62,703 bases of DNA from Acidobacteriota bacterium. Its GTDB lineage: Bacteria; Acidobacteriota; Terriglobia; Acidiferrales; UBA7541. Below the pieces are notes generated by a model. That model worked only from the letters and a program-made list of their open reading frames with translations, was not told the origin of the DNA and did not search any database. The position numbers were made by a program, and so were the translations under genes. Shown here one piece after another: positions 36,486 through 45,129 of this stretch. The DNA is taken from contig QHYK01000055.1 in assembly GCA_003224085.1 (NCBI GenBank), positions 1-62,703 on the forward strand, in the 5' to 3' direction. How positions within the stretch are numbered: position 1 is the stretch's first letter; each line of letters begins with the position of its first letter.

Positions 36486-37306
36486 GCCTGACCCGTCGCC
36501 CTGTTATTCCAAATTCGCAATACTCCGTCATTTCGAGCGAAGCAAGAAATCCCTCTTCCTCTTTTCTTCGTGGCGGCGGCTTACTGCTCCTACTTACGTT
36601 TCTCGCCACCCCCTTCGCCCGTGCTGAATACTTTGTTCTCCGGGGCGGCGAGCGCCTCCACGTGACCGGTTATCAGCTCATGGGTGACAAGTACCGCCTG
36701 CAACTCCAAGGCGGCTGGGTCGACGTCCGCCTCGAGGACGTCGTAAACATCGAGCCCGAAGAAGTGTTTACGCCCGTGGTCCCGCCGCCCCTCATGCCAA
36801 AGACCGTTCCGGCGGCCAATTCCTCGCCATTTCACGACTTGGTTGTCGCGGCCGCTTCGCGCTATGGCGTGGACGCTGAACTCATCACCAGCGTGATGGA
36901 GGTCGAGTCCCACTTCGATCCGAATGCCATTTCCCGCAAGAATGCGCGCGGCTTGATGCAGTTGCTCCCGGAAACCGCCGAGCGCATGGGCGTGAAAAAC
37001 ATTTTCGATCCGCAGGAAAACATCGACGGCGGCACGCGCTATTTGAAAGAGTTACTGCAACTCTACAACAACGACCTGACGCTGGCGCTCGCCGCGTATA
37101 ATGCGGGCCCCGACAACGTCCAGAAATACGGCAATGTCCCGCCTTTCCGCGAAACCGTTTCCTACGTGAACCAGGTCAAGCGCAAGTATCAGAAGTCCAA
37201 ATCCGCCGCCCCCGCAACGCAAACCGTCAATCCCAAAGCCACCGCTCCCAACGCGGCTCCCCAAGGCCAATCGGCCCCTCCTCCACAACCCAATACCAAT
37301 AACTAA
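36476..37306 (+). CDS. Lytic transglycosylase (Slt-type) with repeat-derived N-terminus
   Basis: 276 residues. The catalytic domain (about 120-235) shows SVMEVESHFDPNAISRKNARG with the catalytic Glu, GLMQLLPETA, NIDGGTRYLKELLQLY and ALAAYNAGP, as in family 1 lytic transglycosylases, which cut peptidoglycan between MurNAc and GlcNAc. It is exported: a hydrophobic stretch (GGGLLLLLTFLATPFARAEY) acts as signal. Oddly, about 30 residues precede it, including VISSEARNP, which is the translation of a dispersed DNA repeat (36527-36555). The true start may therefore be further in, or the repeat has been absorbed into the gene. The C-terminus is Pro/Gln/Ala-rich. Confidence 0.88.
   Translation: MRLSLTRRPVIPNSQYSVISSEARNPSSSFLRGGGLLLLLTFLATPFARAEYFVLRGGERLHVTGYQLMGDKYRLQLQGGWVDVRLEDVVNIEPEEVFTPVVPPPLMPKTVPAANSSPFHDLVVAAASRYGVDAELITSVMEVESHFDPNAISRKNARGLMQLLPETAERMGVKNIFDPQENIDGGTRYLKELLQLYNNDLTLALAAYNAGPDNVQKYGNVPPFRETVSYVNQVKRKYQKSKSAAPATQTVNPKATAPNAAPQGQSAPPPQPNTNN
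36527..36555 (+). repeat. Dispersed REP-like repeat, copy 3, inside a coding region
   Basis: GTCATTTCGAGCGAAGCAAG followed by AAATCCCTC is the reverse orientation of the core in copies 1 and 2 (GTCAT..CGAGCGAAGC). It is read in frame as VISSEARNP at the start of the lytic transglycosylase. Confidence 0.7.
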
Positions 37307-37324
37307 GGAACTTGTAGCGCCTGG

Positions 37325-37978
37325 TCATGCCGAGCTACGACGGCGGTAAAGGCGAAAGGACCAAAAGAAGGACTCGCGATGACTGGCGAGGTCAAAACCG
37401 GCTGCCTCCAGAACCGCTGCCATCTGCTGAGGCGGGTGAACGAAAATGCGAAACGGGTTGCGTGCCAGGCCGAAAAAGAAGTTCATTAGCGCGAATCCCG
37501 CGCGCATGTGCCAGCGGTAGGGCGGATGAGTGAAGGCAAGCAGGCGGCGAGATCGCGCAGCCGCTGCGCTCAGGAGGGTCTCGGCGTTAGGGTAACAGCA
37601 GACGACCCGGTCGAGCGTCACGATGTCCGCCTCAGGAAGGGAGGCCGCGGTCGAGGCGAAATCACCGAGTATGAATTGAGCCGGACAGGAGACATAACGC
37701 GAGCCCACGTTCCGCCGCGCTGCCTCGAGATACGCGGGGGAGGCGTCCACGAGGGTGGCGCTGGCCAGGCCATCAACGGCGAGTTCGGCCGCGATCACGC
37801 CAATGCCTGAGCCGACATCGAGAAGATGAAGACCATCCAGCATCCCGCGGCGAAGCCCGGAGAGGAGCATGCGTGTACTGGAGTCGGGACCGCGGCGGTG
37901 GTAGCGGCGCAGGTCGCGGTTCGCAATGCGCGCATCGAAAAAGCCAGCGGCAGCGCAATGACCGGCGCAACACGTCAT
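37325..37978 (-). CDS. Class I SAM-dependent methyltransferase
   Basis: 217 residues. Motif I LLDVGSGIGVIAAEL (about 52-66) and the following acidic strand end ATLVDAS mark the SAM site; ADIVTLDRVVCCYPNAETLL is motif IV. The CCYPN stretch and FFFGLARNPFRIFVHPP recall the magnesium-protoporphyrin O-methyltransferase/UbiE-like group. The substrate is unknown. It is convergent with the lytic transglycosylase, only 18 bases apart. Confidence 0.83.
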   Translation of the reverse strand: MTCCAGHCAAAGFFDARIANRDLRRYHRRGPDSSTRMLLSGLRRGMLDGLHLLDVGSGIGVIAAELAVDGLASATLVDASPAYLEAARRNVGSRYVSCPAQFILGDFASTAASLPEADIVTLDRVVCCYPNAETLLSAAAARSRRLLAFTHPPYRWHMRAGFALMNFFFGLARNPFRIFVHPPQQMAAVLEAAGFDLASHRESFFWSFRLYRRRSSA

Positions 37979-38418
37979 GCAGCACTCCTCCCAGGATCGG
38001 AAGCCGCCGCGTCACCTCGCGGCGTGGTGATGATCGTAACTGATCCACGCCCCATCTACCCCGATGAATTTGCTTTTCTCTTGCCTTTGTAGTGACCAGT
38101 CTTCAGACCCGTTCTTTCTTTGCCCAGTCTCGCCTTGAACCGTAGAATCAAGCCCTGGAGGCGCGCCAGAAGTTAGCCCAAGCGCCGTAGGCGCGGCACT
38201 CACGTTTTCCTGAGCGCGCAGCTCGTCGGGCGCAGCTTCGAGCCGCACGGAGCCGTCGCCAAGGCCGAACCTATCATTCCTTAGCGGAGCAGGCCGACTT
38301 TTGCTTCCGCGTTCGCTCCTGCAAACGCGTCGGCCTGCGTAGTCGAGGAATCTCTAATTCGATCAATCCGTCTCTTACCGCGTTCCCCTGGATACGATGA
38401 AACGGCCGCCTGGCCACC
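37979..38418. other. Intergenic region with a possible second SnoaL remnant
   Basis: No intact gene. On the minus strand at 38012-38075 the frame ends KFI..DGAWISYDHHHAAR, which looks like the last strand of a DUF4440 protein with internal loss, compare KFIHLWQYKDGAWKITRV in the next gene. A GCGCC/GGCGC palindrome (38182-38194) and a long hairpin (38289-38348) also lie here. Confidence 0.4.
38289..38348. terminator. Long stem-loop, possible terminator or repeat
   Basis: GCAGGCCGAC (38289-38298) pairs perfectly with GTCGGCCTGC (38339-38348), and inner TTTTGC/GCAAA extend the stem. It lies about 70 bases after the end of the minus-strand SnoaL gene. No clear U-run follows, so a palindromic repeat is equally likely. 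Confidence 0.4.
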
Positions 38419-38616
38419 TTATCTCCCCGCCTGGCGGTGATCAAAACTAATCACCCGCGTAATCTTCCACGCCCCATCCTTGTACTGCCACAGGTGAATG
38501 AACTTCGCCTCGCCAACCGCCTCGGTATCCTCATGCCCCGGGTGATGGAACCGATGCACACCAATCTCCACTGCCCCGTAACCCTTCATGTAATAAATCT
38601 GTAAGCTGCTCGGCAC
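38419..38616 (-). pseudogene. SnoaL/DUF4440 protein, C-terminal half (split gene)
   Basis: The frame reads VPSSLQIYYMKGYGAVEIGV, then HRFHHPGHEDTEAVGEAKFI and DGAWKITRVISFDHRQAG: the second half of a DUF4440/SnoaL-like fold with its conserved G.GAV and W.ITRV strands. The matching first half, ending in VTREL, lies at 45508-45858 on the same strand. The homologous boundary is near 38616, and the codons upstream of it do not belong to the fold. It cannot be expressed from its own start as a functional protein. Confidence 0.75.
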
Positions 38617-39004
38617 GAAACAAGTCGAAGTCAGCGGGCGCATCTACGTCGGGAAATTTGATTTCATCATCGATGCTCCCTGCGAACCTCACACTCAGGC
38701 CGGAGTGTGGCTGGACATCGTTGGCGACGTAACGTCGCCTGCGCAGTATTGGGACATCGGCAATTTTCTTCCAAAGAAGCATGGAGCGGATGTTCAAGTA
38801 AGGGGTATCGCCGTCCCTCTCGTCCATGACACTCTTCTCTATCAGTTCGTGAACGATGTCGGGGCTATTCGCTTCCGAATGCCGAACGGCCAAGACTGCG
38901 GTTCGGACTGCCTTTTCTACGAAGTGACCGCAACGCCGAGAGGGAGGTTTTTCTCCGGTGTGGAGGGCGGGTTTGGAATGGAGCACTGCTGCCACCTTCT
39001 TGTC

Positions 39005-39650
39005 GTGGAGCAAGTCAGACACCCCCCGCAGAGCGGGTGGCTTGGTGAGTGGGGCCGCCTCAAAGGCGGTTGTCCCGTTGGTTTAGGCGTCGCGCTAAAG
39101 CGCGCCTTCGTGGATGAGTTTAGAAGCTGCCGCTATTACCATCCGCGCCCTCTTGTTCGCGGATGTATTTGCGAACTTGCTCCAACTCGAAACCCACCGT
39201 GGACACTGCGTATCCACGGGCCCAGAAGTGCTCGCCCGTGAAATTCCGCTCTTTGCCACACAAGCGGGCCATCGCTATGGCGCTTTTCCCTTTCAGAAAT
39301 CCGATCACCGAGGCCACCGGATACTTCGGAGGGATCGCGATGCACATATGCACATGGTCCGGCAGCAGGTGTCCCTCAATGATCTGGCACTCCTTCTGCC
39401 GCGCCAAGGCGTGGAATACTTCTCCCAACTTGCGCCGTGCCTGGCCAAACAGCACCTTGCGCCGCCGCTTGGGCACAAACACCACATGATACTTACAGTC
39501 CCAACTGGAATGCGCTAACCTTTGATACGTTTCCGACATAACATCCTCCTTTTTTTTGGCTCTCACCAAGCCACGGGGGATGTTATGCCCGAACGGAACG
39601 GTCAAACCTTTTCTGGTCTCACTGGTCGAACCAGTGGCTTACCTAAAATC
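39005..39650 (-). mobile_element. IS200/IS605-family element (tnpA only)
   Basis: A single-gene element around tnpA. On the promoter side a hairpin CACTGGT-CGA-ACCAGTG (39620-39636) fits the left end. Beyond the tnpA stop are three short stems, the outermost (39020-39040) pairing CACCCCCCGC with GCGGGTGG, which fits the right end. A 13-base perfect inverted repeat (39037-39049 and 39562-39574) also brackets the gene. The exact cleavage sites are not determined. Confidence 0.7.
39120..39539 (-). CDS. tnpA: IS200/IS605-family Y1 HUH transposase TnpA
   Basis: 139 residues from the ATG at 39539 with GGAGG six to seven bases upstream; the frame is open to 39605. It begins with SWDCKYHVVFVPKRRRKVLF, has the metal-binding HUH motif DHVHM, and ends with a helix bearing the catalytic tyrosine in YIREQE. 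Such enzymes cut and join single-stranded DNA at hairpin ends and move during replication. The gene is full length and shows no damage, so the element may be active or recent. Confidence 0.93.
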   Translation of the reverse strand: MSETYQRLAHSSWDCKYHVVFVPKRRRKVLFGQARRKLGEVFHALARQKECQIIEGHLLPDHVHMCIAIPPKYPVASVIGFLKGKSAIAMARLCGKERNFTGEHFWARGYAVSTVGFELEQVRKYIREQEGADGNSGSF

Positions 39651-39662
39651 TGAGTTACAAAG

Positions 39663-39953
39663 TTGTCGTCCAAGAGAACCAGTGTTCCAGCCGGGGGAAT
39701 ATATCAGTGCTCCTCGGTGCGTTGGCATCCCTCGCCGGAGGAACTGACGGCTCTGGCGGAAATTCCGGGATGTTCGTTGCGGGAAAATTTCAAGAACTGT
39801 TTCCCGATTGCCGCAAAGCATTGGGGCGAGACAATCAAGACTAGGGCGGGTCTTGGCGACAGGGGTTGGATTTCGCCCGACATGACGCTCTTCTACAAAT
39901 TTGCTGGCGGGTTCGTCCAGAAGCCTCACCAAACGACAGAGATGACGCCATAA
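39663..39953 (+). CDS. Hypothetical protein in the island
   Basis: A 96-residue frame with plausible composition (WHPSPEELTALAEIPGCSL, and RGWISPDMTLFYKFAGGFV). No family is recognised and the ribosome site is poor. It lies just past the IS200 left end and in the same frame as the next small gene, from which it is separated by a stop codon. The two could be pieces of one decayed gene. Confidence 0.35.
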   Translation: MSSKRTSVPAGGIYQCSSVRWHPSPEELTALAEIPGCSLRENFKNCFPIAAKHWGETIKTRAGLGDRGWISPDMTLFYKFAGGFVQKPHQTTEMTP

Positions 39954-40064
39954 AGCTCGTTTATCCGCGAAGAGTGCCGTCCAACTTCTCCGGCGCACAC
40001 GCCTTCCGACCACATCTACTGTGACTTTTACAGATCAAATCAACCGGAAGACCAGACCGCCGCC

Positions 40065-40415
40065 ATGGCGTTGCTGGCACGCGTTGAAGCTGGTCAGGAC
40101 GTTTGGAGAACATCCGACATGGCGCAAGTAGGGTGGTTGGCTTATGAGCAGGCGAGAAGACAGTGGAATCTCGACGCCGCCGTTCAAGCCAAACTCTCGA
40201 AATGCGAGCCGTGGCCGCCGGGGAAAGATGGAGAGGGAAACCAACAACAATGGGGCTACTGCACATGGTTCACGCTTGATGATATGCAGGAAATCACGGT
40301 CATGCTGCACAAGCCCGGCTTCCTAGCGAATGCTGCCCGGCAATTCCAGAATGTCCCGTGGCTGACGACCGAGGTGGAGGTCAATCTTTGCTGGGCCGCC
40401 CCTTCGGCGCGTTGA
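40065..40415 (+). CDS. Hypothetical protein in the island
   Basis: 116 residues from the ATG at 40065; the frame is open further upstream (HIYCDFYRSNQPEDQTAA). It contains a helical stretch (AQVGWLAYEQARRQWNLDAA) and WGYCTWFTLDDMQEITVML. No family is recognised. It is soluble, with no signal peptide. Confidence 0.4.
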   Translation: MALLARVEAGQDVWRTSDMAQVGWLAYEQARRQWNLDAAVQAKLSKCEPWPPGKDGEGNQQQWGYCTWFTLDDMQEITVMLHKPGFLANAARQFQNVPWLTTEVEVNLCWAAPSAR

Positions 40416-40718
40416 TCCCGGCAGCGGGTGGCCCACAGACATTAGGTGATACACCGTTTGCGCACCACTTAGCAGGCCACCAAATTCGCTGGATTCGCGA
40501 AGCCAGCGGAAAGAGCCTTTGTTGACCAGAACGAACTTTCAACAACTTGTCGAGTTTCCGCCTCTTTGCTTCTCTGCTCCCTTCGAACCACGGGTTTCCG
40601 GCAGATGTTAGCAGTGAAATGCGGCAGGAGTTCCGAATTTGTTGTTTGCCATCTCTGCATTTCAAGGCAGGTTCGTCGTTTGGTGGGCAAGGGCCCTGCG
40701 GAGGAATCTCGCGGAAGA

Positions 40719-41744
40719 TCACTGGGGCCAATAGGAAATCGTGCGGGAATCGATCTCGTACACCTTGCGTTCGCCGAGCGACCGGGACCAGACCCAGATT
40801 ACCCTGTGCGTCCAGTTGCGATGCGCGTCGATTTCGTACTCGTAATATGCGCCGCAAAGGAGTTCTCCGGACTCGTCCCGCCATTCCACGCTCTGCGGGT
40901 TCCGACGCTTCGCGTCCAAGTAAACGTAGTGGATTCGTGCTCGCTCGCAAGTCCCATCACTGTGGCAGTTATATGTAGCGAAGGTGTCATTGCCGATGTT
41001 TTCCGAGAAACCGTCCCCATACTGCGACGGCGAGCCGGGCAGTTGCCAATAGGAGCTTAGCTTTCCGTCTTTGACGGTCCACGTCAGCTTGATCCCGCCG
41101 GATGCGTCGAAGCTCGTGAACTGCTCAGTCTGGGTTTTCGGATCGACGGTTTGCCGAACATGGAGCAATAATTCCCCCTCCTTCCCCCAGTCCCACTGCT
41201 CAGTGTGGTTGCCATCTTTATCAGTGTTCACGACCGTGCGGCCTTGCTGATTGCCAGCACCGTCTGAGGTCAGCCAATCGATCCTGTGTCCGTACGGGTC
41301 ATAAGTGAAGATAACGTGAGATTGAAGTTCTCCATTCCGGTAGTGGAATTCCTCGGTGTTCCCAAAAGGCCCCACGATCTCGCGGCGAGTGGTCTCTCCT
41401 GTGGATGCGTCCTCCGCAATGCGCTCCGTCACGTGCCCCTGTCCGTCAAGCAAAAGGTGAATAATTTCCCCTTGGAAGCGACCATCGATCATTTGGCCAA
41501 ACTTCGTGCGGTTTCCATTTGGATCGAACTCGCATTCTTGGCACCAGATCGGGATGGCCAGAGTCGGGCCGCCGGGCTGACTCCAGACGACATCCGTCCT
41601 CGTGGTCTCCGTCGAAACAGATTTCACCGGGCCGGCAAGGTCCACGCGCTGAACATCGGTGAGACTCTGCTGCTGCCCGAGGGCGGAAAGACACAATCCG
41701 CTGAAGAGAACTGGCAGGGTCACAGCGTGGCGTAGAAGTCGCAT
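40719..41744 (-). CDS. Secreted RHS/YD-repeat-like protein
   Basis: 341 residues with a signal peptide (LPVLFSGLCLSALGQQQ). The mature part is a run of short beta-strand repeats with the RHS/YD flavour: FDPNGNRTKFGQMIDGRF, YDPYGHRIDWLTSDGAGNQ, NTDKDGNHTEQWDWGKEGEL and YEIDAHRNWTHRVIWVW. There is no C-terminal toxin domain and no RHS core motif, so it is a short free-standing repeat protein of unknown role at the cell surface or periplasm. Confidence 0.65.
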   Translation of the reverse strand: MRLLRHAVTLPVLFSGLCLSALGQQQSLTDVQRVDLAGPVKSVSTETTRTDVVWSQPGGPTLAIPIWCQECEFDPNGNRTKFGQMIDGRFQGEIIHLLLDGQGHVTERIAEDASTGETTRREIVGPFGNTEEFHYRNGELQSHVIFTYDPYGHRIDWLTSDGAGNQQGRTVVNTDKDGNHTEQWDWGKEGELLLHVRQTVDPKTQTEQFTSFDASGGIKLTWTVKDGKLSSYWQLPGSPSQYGDGFSENIGNDTFATYNCHSDGTCERARIHYVYLDAKRRNPQSVEWRDESGELLCGAYYEYEIDAHRNWTHRVIWVWSRSLGERKVYEIDSRTISYWPQ

Positions 41745-42090
41745 CTGTCCCTCCGCTACGTGGGCTCATGGGCAACGAGAACTCAATTCCTATGACTTCT
41801 TCGGGCTGCCAGAGGTTGCCACGTCGTCCAAATCGAAACCGCGAAGAAAATTGCATGGTGAGGCTTTCGACTGGTCTGCTAGGATAACCGTCCTCAAGCT
41901 GGGAGAACGCCGATGGACGAGGAACAGTTCGATCTTCTGATGGGGGCGCGACGTTTTGCAAAGGAAGATGCGGCTCGGGCGGACACCCAGTCTCAGGGTA
42001 CGAGAAGCCTGAGCCTTCTGCTTCGAAATGAACGTCGAATCTCGTCTTCGGAGGGTGCCGTCAGGTGGAACACGCGAGCCTTCTTCGTGT
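41745..42090. other. Intergenic region in the island
   Basis: About 345 bases between two minus-strand genes. Short open frames exist but none has a ribosome site or recognisable content. Confidence 0.5.
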
Positions 42091-42540
42091 TCAACTATTC
42101 GGTCGCAGCCACACGTGCCAGATGAACAGCCCAAGGTAGCTCACAGCAAGAGCAAGAAACAGGAGGGTCAGAAGCACGTGCCCCACAGCAAAGGCTGATC
42201 CCTTTGGCCAGTCAGTGTGGGAAAAGTACAGAGCGTCCACAAGAATCCGCGTAGTCCAGTAAATCCCAATAAAGCAGGTAAGCCCCAAGGCAGCATGGTC
42301 ACCCCGGAGAAGTTCCGTGTGCAGCAGCAGCGTGAGTGTACCAAACGCGATGATGGTCAACACGGTAAATCCACTCTGTACCCAAAGCAATTTCCGGTTG
42401 AACGGCATCAACTGCCGCAAGTCCTGTTTCCACCCCAGTCGATATGGCACTTGAAAGCTAGCGAACAGGATCACAAAATGCGCAGCGCCGACGAACCACA
42501 GGTCGATGTCGAAGACCCGTTGCGTGAGTGAATTGGTCAT
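42091..42540 (-). CDS. Small four-helix integral membrane protein
   Basis: 149 residues from the ATG at 42540, whose ATGA overlaps the stop codon of the acyltransferase gene, showing translational coupling. Four membrane helices are visible (around FVGAAHFVILFASFQV, FTVLTIIAFGTLTLLL, GLTCFIGIYWTTRILV and HVLLTLLFLALAVSYLGLFI). Conserved-looking polar residues lie in loops (YRLGWKQDLR, SHTDWPKGS). No family is recognised. It forms the last gene of the three-gene cassette. Confidence 0.75.
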   Translation of the reverse strand: MTNSLTQRVFDIDLWFVGAAHFVILFASFQVPYRLGWKQDLRQLMPFNRKLLWVQSGFTVLTIIAFGTLTLLLHTELLRGDHAALGLTCFIGIYWTTRILVDALYFSHTDWPKGSAFAVGHVLLTLLFLALAVSYLGLFIWHVWLRPNS

Positions 42541-43507
42541 AGAGCGTGAATTGCGTGCATGAACGGAAGCATTACACGCATGACAAACCATGGGTGAAAG
42601 AGCAAAAAGACTGGTGCGGCAAGGAACACTATCATGAAACTCCAGCCGCGCCCCCCACGCCCAAGGCCGAGCCGCTTGCCGAACCACGAATGCTCAATAG
42701 TCATTCCCGTGCCTTGCAGTAAGAAGTAGAGCGTGGGGAGACCATAGCCTCCGCGAGCGGGTAACGAGATTACGAAGTCGTGGATCAAACCAGAAACCGC
42801 GAACACCAAGAATCCAGCCGCGTCCGCGCCCAGCCTTCGATGTAACGGACGGAAAATCAACTCATGAGAAAGTTGGCGGAAACCCAAATTCCAACGCTTT
42901 CCCCAAAACTCCCCAAGGGATGCGGAGCGGAGTGGCGCAGACATGATGGCTTCTGCATTGACGCCAACGCTTTGCCAGAGGAGCGCGATGATTTGGAATG
43001 TGCCGAAATGAAGGAGCAGGATGAGTCCCAGCATTGCCACCCACCCGCGCAGAAACGGTTCCCCCTGCGGAATGGACGCGTCACGACCCAGACCAGAACG
43101 GTGCCGAGGATTGTCTTGAAGATCGCCCGGAGCCACCCCACGGGCGCTGGCGGCTGTACGCGCTGACTCGCATCCAAGAACGTCTCCGCATCCATTCCCG
43201 GCCAAGCTAGAAGGTAGGCTGCCGAGCGCCAAGCCGGGTGTGCAACTCGCGACCGCGCCTTCCACCATGTTAGCCACTTGAGGCTGATGAAGATGGCAAA
43301 CGACAGAATCCACATGAACACCCAAGCAGGCAGGAGATTAAGGCAGGCAACTGCCGTCAAAGGGAGCACCAAGATCGGGAGCCAACCGATCCACGAGAAG
43401 CCTCGCACAAGCTGAGTCGATTCGATCTTTTTGGTTTCACTCAACGTAGGGAGGTCACTCTCCTCCAGAAATGCGAATCTCGTAGACGGTTGGAAGCTGA
43501 TCGTCAT
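42537..43507 (-). CDS. MBOAT family wax-synthase-like acyltransferase, frameshifted
   Basis: Two overlapping frames together give one multi-helix membrane protein. The first (43507 to about 43075) ends in helix LGTVLVWVVTR and includes WLTWWKARSRVAHPAWRSAA and PGMDAETFLD. The second continues with IPQGEPFLRGWVAMLGLILL, LGEFWGKRWNLGFRQLSHEL and AVSGLIHDFVIS, the EFWG.RWN and SGL.HD signatures of wax synthase-type MBOAT_2 enzymes, which esterify fatty alcohols or similar acceptors. One base is missing near 43071-43075 (CCATTCCG for an expected CCAATTCCG). This may be real decay or a sequencing error. The 5' end overlaps the DCC-MBL gene by 53 bases. Confidence 0.72.
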
Positions 43508-44978
43508 TCCGACGAACGAAGCTGCGAACCAGTTCCGTGCGAGAAAAATGCCCGAGGCTTAGCAGCCGCATGCATTCATCGGTAGCGCAACTCTCCCACG
43601 AAGTACGGTTTTCCCACGGAAAGCAGCTTGCCTCGACGGCACGAACCGGAAGCCCTTCTTGAAATCCGGCTTCAATCTGTTCGCGGAGCCACCGCAAATA
43701 ATCCAACTTCTGGGAGATGGCAACTTTTGGGTCTTCGCGGATCACCACACCGCGGAAATCGGGGATGTCGCCCCGCAAGGTGTGAATGTGCCCGTGCCCT
43801 TCGACCAGAATCTCGATGTCGAGTTCCATCAAACGTTCGAGACTGAGGAGCCACTTCTGGCTGTCCACATCGGGATTGGGCGTCGCGAAGTAGCTCCCCA
43901 TGAAGGCGTCACCTGCCAGCAGCACCTTCTCCTTGGGGTCATAGAGCGCGATGTGGTCATCGCAGTGGCCGGGGGTAGGGATCACCTGCAAGTAGCCCGA
44001 TTCGGTATCGATGGTTTCACCCAACAGATGGTAGGGCTGCTTCAAATTCGCAGGTTGTCCGATTATCGTGGCACGTACCCAAGGGAGATTCTTGAATGGC
44101 GTAAGGAAACGGGCGGTCATCTCCGAAACGAAGATCGGAGCGCCAGTAAGTTCAGCCAGCCAGTTCAGATTTCCGACGTGCTCTTCATGGGCATGGGTAG
44201 CGACCACTTTCTTGATTTTTGGTTTCACTTGTCGAAGGTGCCGTGCAAGCGACCGCCGCATCTTGGGTGAGCCGGGATCGATCGCGGCTCCATCGTAAAG
44301 CACCGTTGTGAATAGTTCCCCAAACAGAAGCGGAACGGTGTTGGGCAACATGCCATCCAGAAACAAAATGTTCAGCTTGCCGTTCAGAAGATCAAGCCGC
44401 TTGTGATACGTCAGGGCGAAAGTACTCATTCTTTGTCCAGCAGCCTTGATCCCTGCCCACAGGACGAGGGGCAACCGAATGAAGAAACCCAGTGTGTAGC
44501 ACGACCAGAACGCGCCCAGTCGGGCTTGCCGTCGTACCGCTTCTGGTTTGGCAACGCGGCAAGCGCCACCGCGACATTTGCTGAGGGAATATCTGTTCGT
44601 GGCAACGAACTCGTAAAGCAGTCGCCCTGCGTTGCGAAATGGGAACCGCTGTCCCAGTGCGCCGATGAGCCAAGTGGACGGGAACAAACGCGCCAGACAC
44701 GCGACGGCATCCCAGCCGACATGGATTTCGCCTCCGGGAGTAACAACATGCAGCTGCCGCAGACAATCATCCAAATTGAGCCGGGCATCAACGGTGGGCA
44801 ACACCTCTGCGCTGATGGGCACGCAGACGGTCCTGTTTTCGCGGTCGAGAGTCTTCAGCCACGACACGCAGGCCTGACAAATCTCGCACTGGCCGTCGTA
44901 GAGCACCCGATAGGCTGCTTTTGCGCTTTCCTTTTCGGCAGGCTTTTCGGCGATGTCCTCGACCGAGTATCTACTCAT
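43455..44978 (-). CDS. Fusion of DCC-family (DUF393) thiol oxidoreductase and metallo-beta-lactamase-fold hydrolase
   Basis: 507 residues. Residues 22-150 form a DCC/DUF393 domain: YDGQCEICQACVSWL with Cys31, Cys34 and Cys37, in place of the usual DG.C..C motif, then a thioredoxin-like body. A hydrophobic stretch (about 158-178) links it to a metallo-beta-lactamase domain with THAHEEH (261-267), TPGHCDDH (335-342), GDAF (356-359) and GHGHIH (394-399), the full metal ligand set, with Glu in place of Asp in the HxHxDH motif. The C-terminus is a charged helical region. The reaction is unknown. It is the first gene of the cassette. Confidence 0.82.
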   Translation of the reverse strand: MSRYSVEDIAEKPAEKESAKAAYRVLYDGQCEICQACVSWLKTLDRENRTVCVPISAEVLPTVDARLNLDDCLRQLHVVTPGGEIHVGWDAVACLARLFPSTWLIGALGQRFPFRNAGRLLYEFVATNRYSLSKCRGGACRVAKPEAVRRQARLGAFWSCYTLGFFIRLPLVLWAGIKAAGQRMSTFALTYHKRLDLLNGKLNILFLDGMLPNTVPLLFGELFTTVLYDGAAIDPGSPKMRRSLARHLRQVKPKIKKVVATHAHEEHVGNLNWLAELTGAPIFVSEMTARFLTPFKNLPWVRATIIGQPANLKQPYHLLGETIDTESGYLQVIPTPGHCDDHIALYDPKEKVLLAGDAFMGSYFATPNPDVDSQKWLLSLERLMELDIEILVEGHGHIHTLRGDIPDFRGVVIREDPKVAISQKLDYLRWLREQIEAGFQEGLPVRAVEASCFPWENRTSWESCATDECMRLLSLGHFSRTELVRSFVRRNDDQLPTVYEIRISGGE

Positions 44979-45129
44979 GGCGGAAATGTTAGGTCTGACA
45001 GGAGGGAAAGGTCAATCATGGAGGAGCAAGGGTTATTGCAACTTTGCGTACCCGGTTTTCGCTCTACTGAAGGACATCGACTCGACGCCTCCTCTCAATA
45101 ACCTCAAGAACGACTACGACTACGCGTGG

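Noticed and set aside
38531-39022. A 163-codon minus-strand ORF with plausible composition
   Set aside because: It runs across the island junction and overlaps the real SnoaL C-terminal frame, so it cannot be one ancestral gene.
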